This document shows, in pieces, positions 1 to 8,397 of a stretch of DNA of 64,000 nt. The notes beneath the pieces are model-generated. The model saw only the letters and a list, made by a program, of their open reading frames with translations. It ran no database searches and was not told the DNA's origin. The number at the start of each line of letters is the position of its first letter. Position 1 is the first letter of the stretch. A program made the translations under genes and the position numbers. Source of the DNA: Alkalibacterium sp. GTDB taxonomy: Bacteria; Bacillota; Bacilli; Lactobacillales; Carnobacteriaceae_A. The stretch spans positions 45,705 through 109,704 of the forward strand of contig JAFIFE010000016.1 in the NCBI GenBank assembly GCA_020832185.1. Direction: 5' to 3'.

Positions 1-430
<430 letters not shown>

Positions 431-442
431 TTACTTGTTCAG

Positions 443-470
443 TGTATAGAGTGTAATCCATTACATACAA
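443..470 (-). promoter_or_regulatory. Promoter with operator-like dyad for the GH1 gene
   Basis: On the minus strand TTGTAT (465-470) and TATACA (443-448) are 16 bp apart, and the start codon lies about 45 bases downstream. The spacer is filled by a perfect dyad TGTAATCCATTACA (452-465), where a repressor would block polymerase. The regulator is unknown; GntR-type proteins often use such dyads. Seen: hexamers and dyad. Inferred: function. Confidence 0.5.
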
Positions 471-576
471 GCGAAATCTTTACAATTATGTGAGGAATTC
501 TCATTAATATGGATAGAAGGCCGTTAATATGGTAAAGTGTCTAGGATATAGGATCAGAAAGAAAAGAGGAACACAC

Positions 577-1845
577 ATGACACATTACGATGTACTCGTC
601 GTAGGTGGCGGAACCAGCGGCATGATGGCTGCTATTTCAGCCGCAGAACACGGAGCCCGAGTTGGCTTAGTTGAAAAAAATAAATTTGTCGGGCGAAAGT
701 TGCTTGTTACAGGTAACGGACGCTGCAACGTCACTAATAATCGAGATAAAGAAGAAATCATCACTCACATCCCTGGAAATGGCCGATTCTTATACAGCGC
801 ATTTTACCAGTATGATAATTATGATATTATGAATTTTTTCAAATCAAAAGGCATTCAGTTAAAAGAAGAAGACCACGGGCGGATGTTTCCAATCACAGAT
901 AAATCCCGTACGATTGTTAATGCATTGACTCAGATAATGGAAGATACAAAAGTGGATGTTCACGTAAACGCCCCTGTCGAAACTGTTTTATATACAGACG
1001 GACGTGTTGAAGGGGTCGAGCTTCAAGATGGACGTATTTTACATGCAACCTCTGTTATTTTGTCCACGGGTGGACGGGCCATGCCAAAAACGGGGTCGAC
1101 CGGAGACGGATATATGTGGGCTAAGAAGGCTGGCCATACAATCAAAGAACTGTATCCTACCGAAGTCCCGATCACTTCTGAGGAACCATTTATTCAAGAC
1201 CGGACACTTCAGGGCATTTCATTAAGAGATGTCGATCTCAAAGTCCTGAATAAAAAAGGCAAAACCGTCATCAATCACCGGATGGATATGATTTTTACCC
1301 ATTTAGGTATTTCCGGACCAGCTGTCCTGCGCTGTTCGATGTTCGTGCTTCAAACAATGAAACGAGACAAAACAGACTTCGCTCAAATGAGTCTGGACAG
1401 TGCTCCTGATGAAACTGTCGGGTCTCTGAAACAGTCACTTGAGCGTCTGATGAAAAAAGAAGGCGAAAAAAGCATTAAAAATACGCTCAAGCACTATGGA
1501 CCTGAGCGCTATATTCTATTTGGTTTAGAACAATCAGATATCGACAGTGAACGGGCATTTAAAACGTTGACGCCTAAGGAACTCGAATCCATCATCACTT
1601 TCCTGAAAGATTTCCGTTTTAAAGTTCACGGATCTTTACCGATTGAAAAAGCATTTGTAACAGGCGGCGGGGTTCATACAAAAGAAGTGAACCCTAAAAC
1701 CCTTGAAAGCAAGTTGATGCAGAACTTGTACTTCACCGGAGAAATTCTGGATTACAATGGCTATACTGGCGGCTATAACATTACCGGCGCGTTTATTACC
1801 GGACGTGTCGCTGGTATGCATGCAGCACAAAATTCTTTACAGTAA
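577..1845 (+). CDS. BaiN/HI0933-like NAD(P)/FAD-dependent oxidoreductase
   Basis: The start is ATG 577, placed by AAGAGGA at 564-570; an upstream in-frame ATG at 529 lacks a ribosome binding site. The protein is 422 residues, normal for the family. It begins with a Rossmann FAD site (VVGGGTSG near residue 8), followed by GRKLLVTGNGRCNVTN at residues 39-54, a block typical of the HI0933/YhiN family. The C-terminus carries the GEILDYNGYTGGYN block and a final FAD-contacting helix. It is a cytoplasmic flavoprotein; the physiological substrate of most members is not known. It is a single gene with its own terminator. Confidence 0.85.
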   Translation: MTHYDVLVVGGGTSGMMAAISAAEHGARVGLVEKNKFVGRKLLVTGNGRCNVTNNRDKEEIITHIPGNGRFLYSAFYQYDNYDIMNFFKSKGIQLKEEDHGRMFPITDKSRTIVNALTQIMEDTKVDVHVNAPVETVLYTDGRVEGVELQDGRILHATSVILSTGGRAMPKTGSTGDGYMWAKKAGHTIKELYPTEVPITSEEPFIQDRTLQGISLRDVDLKVLNKKGKTVINHRMDMIFTHLGISGPAVLRCSMFVLQTMKRDKTDFAQMSLDSAPDETVGSLKQSLERLMKKEGEKSIKNTLKHYGPERYILFGLEQSDIDSERAFKTLTPKELESIITFLKDFRFKVHGSLPIEKAFVTGGGVHTKEVNPKTLESKLMQNLYFTGEILDYNGYTGGYNITGAFITGRVAGMHAAQNSLQ

Positions 1846-1851
1846 TGACAC

Positions 1852-1880
1852 AGAATCGACTTGTCGATTCTTCTCTTTAT
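1852..1880 (+). terminator. Rho-independent terminator after the flavoprotein gene
   Basis: A perfect 9-bp stem AGAATCGAC / GTCGATTCT with a 2-nt loop begins 7 bases after the stop codon and is followed by a T-rich tract. It separates the flavoprotein transcript from repeat array 1. Confidence 0.75.
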
Positions 1881-1895
1881 TAAAATGGATCATTT

Positions 1896-2250
1896 AGGTA
1901 GTGCTCATCAGTTTATCAATGATGAGCACTACCTATTTGTTGTTTTGTGTATCACTCACGATAATTTTGCTGCTCGAGTCATACACAATTAGCCTCTTGT
2001 GTAGTACTCACACTGCTGTTTAAGTTGAGTACTACCTATCCATCAGTTATTAGTAGTACTCATAATTATTCTCAAAACGAGTCAGTCCAATATCGGATCT
2101 TGTGTATGAGTCACAGATCTACTGCCTGTCGAGTCATACAGTATAAGAAGGATTAAGTAGTACTCATACACTTGCAGGACTACGAGTACTACACATTCAA
2201 GCTCTTGTGTATGACTCATTCGGACAAACTGAATCGAGTACTACACAATC
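1896..2250. repeat. Repeat array 1: seven degenerate palindromic units, period about 52 bp
   Basis: Left cores (ACTC; GCTC in unit 1, AGTC in unit 5) start at 1903, 1954, 2006, 2058, 2109, 2162 and 2214. Right cores (GAGT; GAGC in unit 1) start at 1924, 1976, 2027, 2079, 2131, 2184 and 2236. Spacing is therefore 51-53 bp between units and 21-22 bp between core starts. All seven left cores are followed by A. Arms outside the cores belong to two related types, TTGTGTATGACTC and GTAGTACTC, or their complements. Unit 1 is a perfect 14-bp stem (1896-1909 / 1921-1934). Units 2 and 5 have one mismatch, unit 7 has two, and unit 4 has decayed to its core. The 17-18 nt inside each unit is different every time. 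Linkers can also fold, for example ACACAA...TTGTGT at 1983-2002. The array lies between convergent genes, with a terminator on each side. No ORF is present. It is not a CRISPR, because there is no conserved repeat. Confidence 0.85.
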
Positions 2251-2265
2251 ACATCATAAATGAAG

Positions 2266-2303
2266 AAAAAACCTGACATCAGAAAGTCTGATGTCAGGTT
2301 TTT
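2266..2303 (-). terminator. Strong bidirectional terminator
   Basis: A perfect 12-bp stem CCTGACATCAGA (2272-2283) / TCTGATGTCAGG (2287-2298) with a 3-nt loop is flanked by an A run on the left and a T run on the right. It ends the minus-strand gene at 2317 and would also stop reading from array 1. Confidence 0.85.
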
Positions 2304-2316
2304 ATTATAATCTATA

Positions 2317-2817
2317 TCATAAGTCTTCCAGTGTGTCGTTAATGAATTCAGACACTTCCTGATTTTCTTCCCTCATAGCATTGTACCAGTCAAACCTTGA
2401 AGTAAACTGAACGTTATTATATAAGCGACCGAGACCATGAGAAAGGGTTTCGAGTTCATCGTATTCTTCTTGAGTCAATTCCCCCTGATCATCCAATCTG
2501 GCTAACATATCGCTGACACGACGAATTTCTCTATCGACATTTACCCATCCATTTTGAAACTCATGGTAACCGTAGCGATGCCGACTCAACTGTCTACGGT
2601 AACTGAATAGTAACTGTTGCCCTTCGTCTTGATCCAGATCAACATTCTCCCAGTCTACACGTGATGTCTGAGTCAGGAGATCCTCATAGTATTCCGCCTC
2701 CATCAAATATCTAATCCCTAAGTCTCTCCTAAGGTCTCTGTTCTCTCTAAACTGAAACAGTAACAGACCAGCCAAGGCAACCACAGCAATTATTAAGGCG
2801 ATTAAAGATTTCTTCAC
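2317..2817 (-). CDS. Membrane-anchored hypothetical protein
   Basis: The start is set at GTG 2817 because AAAGGGGGG lies just upstream; the in-frame ATG at 2871 has no ribosome binding site. The 166-residue product has one N-terminal membrane segment (LIALIIAVVALAGLLLF) preceded by lysines. The rest is a charged, probably helical domain rich in Asp, Glu, Arg and Tyr. I do not recognise a family. The gene follows pepF on the same strand after about 85 bases, so it may be co-transcribed. Topology, N-terminus in and bulk outside, is inferred from the positive residues before the segment. Confidence 0.65.
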   Translation of the reverse strand: MKKSLIALIIAVVALAGLLLFQFRENRDLRRDLGIRYLMEAEYYEDLLTQTSRVDWENVDLDQDEGQQLLFSYRRQLSRHRYGYHEFQNGWVNVDREIRRVSDMLARLDDQGELTQEEYDELETLSHGLGRLYNNVQFTSRFDWYNAMREENQEVSEFINDTLEDL

Positions 2818-2902
2818 ATCTTCCCCCCCTTTTCTAAATGTTGGTATTTGGTAAAGAGCTTCATTATTCAAAAAAAGATACTATTTGATATAGTGAGACT
2901 GA

Positions 2903-4708
2903 TTAGTTAGACAGTTGCCCAGTTAGTTCGATAATGCGGTCGACTGATTCGTTCAGATAGTTGATGGTATCTTTAAGCGGTTTGTCTGTTGTGATATCGA
3001 CACCCGCTACTTTTGGAGCTTCGGCAGGCACTTTTTGTCCGCCTAAAGCCAGGAATTCCAACCAGCCATCTACTTTTTCTTCGCCGCTCTTGATTTTCAG
3101 GAAGGCTTGAGTCGCAATCGTCAAACCAGCTGAGTAGGTATATGGATACAGTCCCATGTAGTAGTGGATCTGACGCATCCAAGTAAGTTCCGCACCTGGT
3201 TCCAGCTCAACTGAATCCCCCCAGAATTGTTCCAGAATGTCGCGTTTTAATTCACTCAGTTTATTTGCATCGAAGCTCTTACCTGCATCGATCAGACGAT
3301 AGACTTCACGCTGATACGCTGCTTCCAGTAAATGCGTCACAAAATTGTGGAAATACGTACGTGAAATCATTTTAGACAAGATCGAACGTTCCATACGCGG
3401 GTCGTCTGTTTTATTTTTCAAATAGTCTGTTAATAACAGTTCGTTAAATGTAGACGGTCCTTCAATCAGATAAAGAGACGGACGTGCACTGCTTAACGGA
3501 TTATTCTCGTTCGATAAAACGCCTTGTCCTGCATGGCCTAATTCGTGGAATAAGGTGTAGGCATCTGTTAACTGGTTAGTCCAAGTCACCATAACATACG
3601 GGTGTTTGCCGTAAGTTGTTGAACAGAATGCACCAGAACGTTTTCCGATATTCTGTGCAAAATCTACCCAGCGTTCCGGATAAGACTGTAAAATCATGTC
3701 TACATATTTTTGTCCTAGAGGCGCTAACGCTTCTTTGACCAGGTCTTTGGACTCATCGATTGAAACGGGCATAGTGTATTCAGGATCCAGATCCACTTTC
3801 AAGTCGGCATACGTCATTTTTTCTAACCCGTGGACTTCTTTCAAGTGCGTAATGAATTTGCGCATAACGGGTGCAAAATCTGTCATAATCGTATCGATCT
3901 GACGGTGGTATAAGTCCTGGTCGACTTCCTGACTTTCTAATAAGTAATCAAATATTGAATCATATCCGCGCATAGTCGATATGGTTTTTTCGCGCTGTAG
4001 ATGGGTGTAGTAAGCCGTAGCCACTACATTCTTATAGCGTCCCAGAACGTCGTTGAATTTGTCATACGCTGCACGACGGACTTTGGGATCTTCGTGATAC
4101 ATATACACTTCTTCATATAAGACAAAGCTTAATGGATACTCTTTGCCGTCCACTTCAAATGTGCCATAATCCGCATCGTTCGAGCGCGCTTGTTCGAATA
4201 TTTCAGAAGGCGCACTGAATACGGGTGATAACTGAGCCAATGCTTCTTCAACTTTAGGGTCCAGTTTGGCACGTTTAGACTTTTTGATTTTACGAATAAA
4301 CGTTTCAAATGCTGGTTCTTTTTCAACCACTTCATCAAGTGTAGATTCATTCAAATCTTCTAATTGAGACTGGAAGAAACTCAATTTAGCGCTCACATTT
4401 GCCAGTACATTAGACACATGGCGTGTGACTTGCTGCGCTTCACCGTCTGAGATATCCACTGACACAGGTAAATGACCATACTGACCTAAATGAGAAGCTG
4501 TTGCCAGCAGTCCTTCATATGCTTTGACTGCTTCAACGACCGTTCCAGCACCGTCAAGGTTCCCGTCATATTTAGATGCAAAAGCTGCAACCTCTTTCGG
4601 CAGTTGTTCGGCTGTTGCTTCAAACTCAGCCTGTGACTCAAATATTGCCGACAAATCCCACTTCAGGTCTTCTGATACGTCTGATCGTTTCTTCAATTGT
4701 TCTGACAT
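2903..4708 (-). CDS. pepF: Oligoendopeptidase F (M3B metallopeptidase)
   Basis: The 601 residues match the PepF family length. The zinc-binding HExxH motif is His388-Glu389-Leu-Gly-His392 inside TLFHELGHAGQ, and a C-terminal block AGLTIATQAF follows. By family knowledge PepF is a cytoplasmic zinc peptidase that cleaves oligopeptides of roughly 7-17 residues during peptide turnover. The ATG has AAAGGGGAGA upstream. Two inverted repeats lie upstream of it (see 4749-4803). Identification is firm; the substrate range is inferred. Confidence 0.95.
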   Translation of the reverse strand: MSEQLKKRSDVSEDLKWDLSAIFESQAEFEATAEQLPKEVAAFASKYDGNLDGAGTVVEAVKAYEGLLATASHLGQYGHLPVSVDISDGEAQQVTRHVSNVLANVSAKLSFFQSQLEDLNESTLDEVVEKEPAFETFIRKIKKSKRAKLDPKVEEALAQLSPVFSAPSEIFEQARSNDADYGTFEVDGKEYPLSFVLYEEVYMYHEDPKVRRAAYDKFNDVLGRYKNVVATAYYTHLQREKTISTMRGYDSIFDYLLESQEVDQDLYHRQIDTIMTDFAPVMRKFITHLKEVHGLEKMTYADLKVDLDPEYTMPVSIDESKDLVKEALAPLGQKYVDMILQSYPERWVDFAQNIGKRSGAFCSTTYGKHPYVMVTWTNQLTDAYTLFHELGHAGQGVLSNENNPLSSARPSLYLIEGPSTFNELLLTDYLKNKTDDPRMERSILSKMISRTYFHNFVTHLLEAAYQREVYRLIDAGKSFDANKLSELKRDILEQFWGDSVELEPGAELTWMRQIHYYMGLYPYTYSAGLTIATQAFLKIKSGEEKVDGWLEFLALGGQKVPAEAPKVAGVDITTDKPLKDTINYLNESVDRIIELTGQLSN

Positions 4709-4748
4709 TATGTTCTCCCCTTTGGTAGTGTATCAAGTGAATAGGACC

Positions 4749-4803
4749 AACATGACACTTTGTCATGTTTTGTTCAAAAAAATGAATACTTGATTAAAGT
4801 ATT
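4749..4803 (-). promoter_or_regulatory. Two inverted repeats upstream of pepF
   Basis: AACATGACA / TGTCATGTT (4749-4757 / 4761-4769) is a perfect 9-bp dyad with a 3-bp centre. AATACTT / AAGTATT (4785-4791 / 4797-4803) is a second perfect dyad. Both lie in the 100 bases before the pepF ribosome binding site and could be operators. I could not place -35 and -10 hexamers with confidence. Confidence 0.4.
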
Positions 4804-4892
4804 CTGTATCTTTCTATTCACTTTCTTATGCTTATTATAGCATTTTTTAATCATTTTAAAAGATAAAAAGGGCTGCAATCTGACTTTTTTGC

Positions 4893-4944
4893 AAAAAAAA
4901 AGAAGCCGGCTCACATCCTGTTCAGAATGATGGTCTGCTTCTCT
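4893..4944 (-). terminator. Probable terminator of the aapJQMP operon
   Basis: The imperfect stem AGAAGC ... GCTTCT with inner CATC / GATG pairing is followed on the minus strand by a long T run (the A run at 4893-4901). It lies about 30 bases after the ATPase stop codon. Confidence 0.6.
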
Positions 4945-4974
4945 TCATTATATACTCTTGAGTTAAATCGATTC

Positions 4975-5754
4975 TTATAAAATCTGACTTAAAAACAGTT
5001 TTGTCCGCTCATGTTTAGGGTTATCAAAAAATTCTTCCGGACCGGCCATTTCGATGACTTCACCTTTATCGAACAGGACAAGTCGGTCCGCCACCTGCCT
5101 TGCAAATCCCATTTCATGAGTAACGACGATCATGGTCATACCTGACTCTGCCAGATTGCGCATAACATCTAGCACTTCATTGACCATTTCCGGATCCAGT
5201 GCTGACGTGGGTTCATCGAACAACATAATTTTAGGCTGCATTGCCAGCGCTCTTGCAATAGCCACACGCTGCTGCTGACCACCTGACAATTGTCCAGGGA
5301 ATTTGTTCGCCTGCTCAGGAATACCGACTCGTTCCAGTAAGCTCAGTGCGATTTTTTCAGCTTTCGCTTTTTTCCATTTTCTGACCCAAATAGGGGCTAA
5401 AGAAACATTTTTGACAATGGTCATATGTGGAAACAAGTTAAATTGCTGAAACACCATGCCTGTTTCTTTACGAATTTCCTCGACATTTTTTAAATCATCG
5501 GTCAATTCAATTCCATCTATTTCGATCGTCCCGCTCTGGAACTCTTCGAGTGCATTAAGTGTACGAATAAACGTTGACTTCCCTGACCCTGAAGGACCAA
5601 GGACAACGATCACTTCTCCCTGCTTAACTGTCAGATCAACATCTTTTATAACATGTAGATCGCCAAACCATTTATTGAGTTTTTCAACTTTAATAATATC
5701 TTCTCGTTCTTCTAAAGGTATCGTGGATTTTTCAAATTGTACTGCTTCTTCCAT
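4975..5754 (-). CDS. Polar amino-acid ABC transporter ATP-binding protein (AapP/GlnQ type)
   Basis: The 259-residue ATPase has Walker [10 protein letters not shown], the Q-loop block [14 protein letters not shown], signature [16 protein letters not shown], Walker [15 protein letters not shown] and the switch His in VVTHEMGFA. The short N-terminal extension [16 protein letters not shown] resembles AapP/BztD. It would energise the two permeases encoded just upstream (AapM, AapQ). It is last in the four-gene operon, 47 bases after aapM, and a terminator follows. Confidence 0.93.
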   Translation of the reverse strand: MEEAVQFEKSTIPLEEREDIIKVEKLNKWFGDLHVIKDVDLTVKQGEVIVVLGPSGSGKSTFIRTLNALEEFQSGTIEIDGIELTDDLKNVEEIRKETGMVFQQFNLFPHMTIVKNVSLAPIWVRKWKKAKAEKIALSLLERVGIPEQANKFPGQLSGGQQQRVAIARALAMQPKIMLFDEPTSALDPEMVNEVLDVMRNLAESGMTMIVVTHEMGFARQVADRLVLFDKGEVIEMAGPEEFFDNPKHERTKLFLSQIL

Positions 5755-5801
5755 ATAAATCCCTCTCTTCCTGATTTAAAAGTGACTATCATCTAGTCTC
5801 T

Positions 5802-7031
5802 TTATCGATTATCGGTGGATAAACTGCGTTCGAGGTATCGACTTACATAAGCCATCAAGTAACAGAAAACAAAGTAAAAGGCTGCAACAAATATATACAG
5901 TTCTAAATACCTCCCCAGGAACTCTGGGTTATTGGATATTCGTCTGGCTGTTCCGAGAAAATCAGCCAGTCCAATGATCGCTACAAGTGAGGTGTCTTTT
6001 AATATTGTAATAAACAAGCCCACCATTGCTGGGATAACGGCTTTCAAAGCCTGCGGTAATATAATAAAGAAGGTGGTTTTTATTTTATTTAAACCAAGTG
6101 CCTGAGCTGCTTCGAATTGGCCTGTCGGGATAGACTGCAATCCTCCACGCACATCTTCTGCCAGATAAGCAGCAGCAAAAAATGTATAGGCAATCATTGC
6201 TCGTGTTACATTGTCCATTCCTGTAGATCCGCCTAAAAATAGAGGAATCAGCAGTTGTCCAATAAACAGCACCATGATCAGTGGCATGCCTCGAATGAGT
6301 TCGATATACCCAATACAGAAGTATTTGACCACTGGCAGACTGCTTCTACGTCCGAGAGCCAGTAAAATACCTAAAGGGAAACACCCGACGATTGATACTG
6401 AAGCCAGAATCACTGTCAGCAGCCATCCACCCCAGTATCGGCTTAAAACAGGATCGATCAATCCACCAAACCCCATGATCAAACCAAGTGTTAATGGAAT
6501 GTACAGCGCCCATAGAATGAGAACGGCCACTTTTATCTTTTCTATCTTATGGCCGATAACAAAACCTGCGGCAATCAATGTGATACATGCTGCTAAATTT
6601 AGAGAGGTATTAAGTGTGGTCCAGGGGATCACTGCAAAAATCAGATAAACCGTTCCAAAGGTCAGTCCAACTGCCTTAGCAGCCCCTTTCCACAATCCCC
6701 ATGTCGCACCGATCATAAACGATGCATAATAGAGCGCAAACCAGATTCTCCATAGTTCCTCAAGCGGGTACTGACCGATCATCAATAACCTCAGATGAAT
6801 ATAGACAACATCCCAGCTGTTGGATAAAACAAAATTGACGACCTGGGATATGACTAGAATAGAAAATACTGCGGTCACAATCGTCAGAAATATATTCTTC
6901 CATCCGTCGAACAAGTTCTTTCTTAACGTTCGACCAAATGATTGATTTTTGTCTAATCTTAGACGAGGAGAGTCGGTCACTTCCAATCGATCGTTTGATA
7001 AGACGGCTTGTTGTAATTTATCGTTTGACAT
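5802..7031 (-). CDS. Amino-acid ABC transporter permease, AapM/BztC type
   Basis: The start is ATG 7031, placed by AGGTGAGG; the GTG at 7040 is an upstream alternative. The product is 409 residues with roughly eight hydrophobic segments. The C-terminal half is a normal HAAT permease domain with an EAA loop (AAQALGLNKIKTTFFIILPQA). The N-terminal half carries extra membrane segments, which separates AapM/BztC from the ~220-residue GlnP permeases. It follows aapQ almost without a gap, indicating a stoichiometric heterodimer in the membrane. Confidence 0.88.
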   Translation of the reverse strand: MSNDKLQQAVLSNDRLEVTDSPRLRLDKNQSFGRTLRKNLFDGWKNIFLTIVTAVFSILVISQVVNFVLSNSWDVVYIHLRLLMIGQYPLEELWRIWFALYYASFMIGATWGLWKGAAKAVGLTFGTVYLIFAVIPWTTLNTSLNLAACITLIAAGFVIGHKIEKIKVAVLILWALYIPLTLGLIMGFGGLIDPVLSRYWGGWLLTVILASVSIVGCFPLGILLALGRRSSLPVVKYFCIGYIELIRGMPLIMVLFIGQLLIPLFLGGSTGMDNVTRAMIAYTFFAAAYLAEDVRGGLQSIPTGQFEAAQALGLNKIKTTFFIILPQALKAVIPAMVGLFITILKDTSLVAIIGLADFLGTARRISNNPEFLGRYLELYIFVAAFYFVFCYLMAYVSRYLERSLSTDNR

Positions 7032-7040
7032 GACCCTCAC

Positions 7041-8213
7041 CTACCTTTCGACCAACTGGAATTTTCTGTTAAAGTAATTCATAAATACCGAAGTAGTCAA
7101 GCTGAACATTAAATACACACTGATCATGATCACTATGACTTCGAGTGTGCGGCCTGACTGGTTCATGACTGTATTTCCGACCCCGACTATTTCCTGAAAC
7201 CCAACGGCCATTGCCAGTGAAGAGTTCTTGATCAGATTCAAATACTGACTCGTCATTTGAGGGATGATGATTCTGATCGCCTGAGGGAATATAACCAGTC
7301 TCATGGCTGTTGCTGATTTAAATCCTAATGCTTTTGTTGCCTCCGTCTGACCGGTTGGTACAGCCTGCACTCCCCCACGCACAATTTCTGCGATGTAGGT
7401 GGATGTAAATATAGTCAGTGCCAGTAGAACAGAGAGGAAAGGCGTCGTCAGTGAAAGGCCACCGCTGACAGCAGCACCTGTATGCTGAGGAATCGACACG
7501 TTTACCGGCCCTTGTCTGAAAATTAAAAAGCTGATGCCATTTAATAATACAAATACACCTATAGAAGAGATGAACGGATGCGTATTGACTCCCTCTTCCA
7601 TTTCTTTATTCAACAGCCATTTAAAAACTAAGACACTAGCTATCATGTAACCGGCAGTGACTATCAGCCAAATCCAGGACGTTTCATGAAGAGTTGCCCA
7701 AGGGATCACTGCTCCACGGTTCGATAGATAGAACGGCCCAATCCCAACTGCTTCCTGAATCCTAGGGAGAGGTAAAAATACTGCAAAGTTTAATATAAAG
7801 ATTTGTAAAAGTAACGGTGTATTCCTGAAAATATCAATATATATCGAAGCTACCTTACTGAGCAGCCAGTTATCTGACATTTTGGCGATTCCAACCAGGA
7901 CCCCAATGATTGTGGCCAGAATAATGCCAAAAAAGGACACTCGCAAGGTACTGACTATACCAACTAAAATGGCACGGCCGTAAGGATCACTCGTCGTATA
8001 GTCGATCAACGCTTCATTTATATTAAATCCTGCTCGTGAACTGAGGAAGTCGAATCCAAAACCAATACCAATTCTCTCAAGTCCAATAATAGTATTTTGA
8101 ACCAGAATCCATAATAACGTCCCCATTACCGCAACAAATGCGAGCTGTAAAATGATCGGAACGACTTTCTTGTTTCTCCATAGCGGAGTCGCCTTCTTTT
8201 TCTGAGATTTCAT
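7041..8213 (-). CDS. Amino-acid ABC transporter permease, AapQ/BztB type
   Basis: ATG 8213 is chosen because AAAGAGGTG lies 9 bases upstream; longer in-frame versions have no ribosome binding site. The 390-residue protein begins with the AapQ-like signature (FDFLSSRAGFNINEALIDY), a first membrane helix and a long insertion. It ends with the permease domain and EAA loop (ATKALGFKSATAMRLVIFPQA). By family knowledge it pairs with AapM and takes up a broad range of polar L-amino acids with AapJ as receptor. Confidence 0.9.
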   Translation of the reverse strand: MKSQKKKATPLWRNKKVVPIILQLAFVAVMGTLLWILVQNTIIGLERIGIGFGFDFLSSRAGFNINEALIDYTTSDPYGRAILVGIVSTLRVSFFGIILATIIGVLVGIAKMSDNWLLSKVASIYIDIFRNTPLLLQIFILNFAVFLPLPRIQEAVGIGPFYLSNRGAVIPWATLHETSWIWLIVTAGYMIASVLVFKWLLNKEMEEGVNTHPFISSIGVFVLLNGISFLIFRQGPVNVSIPQHTGAAVSGGLSLTTPFLSVLLALTIFTSTYIAEIVRGGVQAVPTGQTEATKALGFKSATAMRLVIFPQAIRIIIPQMTSQYLNLIKNSSLAMAVGFQEIVGVGNTVMNQSGRTLEVIVIMISVYLMFSLTTSVFMNYFNRKFQLVER

Positions 8214-8273
8214 AGTCTGTTTCACCTCTTTTAAGTTTGATCGCTGCCTTATCCTCCGGCAACCCACACTGGA

Positions 8274-8311
8274 AAAGAGACCTGCTATCTTGCAGGTTAG
8301 CAGGCCTCTTC
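8274..8311 (-). terminator. Intercistronic hairpin between aapJ and aapQ (partial terminator or stabiliser)
   Basis: On the minus strand AAGAG.CCTGCTA and TAGCAGG.CTCTTTT form a long stem with one internal mismatch pair, followed by only a short T tract. Such hairpins after a binding-protein gene usually let most transcripts stop or protect the upstream mRNA, so that the receptor is made in excess of the permeases. Function is inferred. Confidence 0.6.
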
Positions 8312-8397
8312 GTTGTCCAGTTCGTCATCTGCATCAGTATCTATACACTATCCGAATGCTGAGATCTTTTGACTGTGACAGTTTCATTTCTATTAAC

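Noticed and set aside
529..576. N-terminal extension of the flavoprotein to ATG 529
   Set aside because: The Shine-Dalgarno AAGAGGA at 564-570 lies inside the extension and points to ATG 577, and the family starts at the Rossmann fold.
1896..2250. CRISPR array
   Set aside because: Spacing is regular, but only 4-5 bases are conserved per half-unit, repeats are not identical, and no cas gene is present. The same holds for 22452-22800.
6211..6648. 145-residue plus-strand ORF
   Set aside because: It is antisense to aapM, with no recognisable domain and no ribosome binding site.
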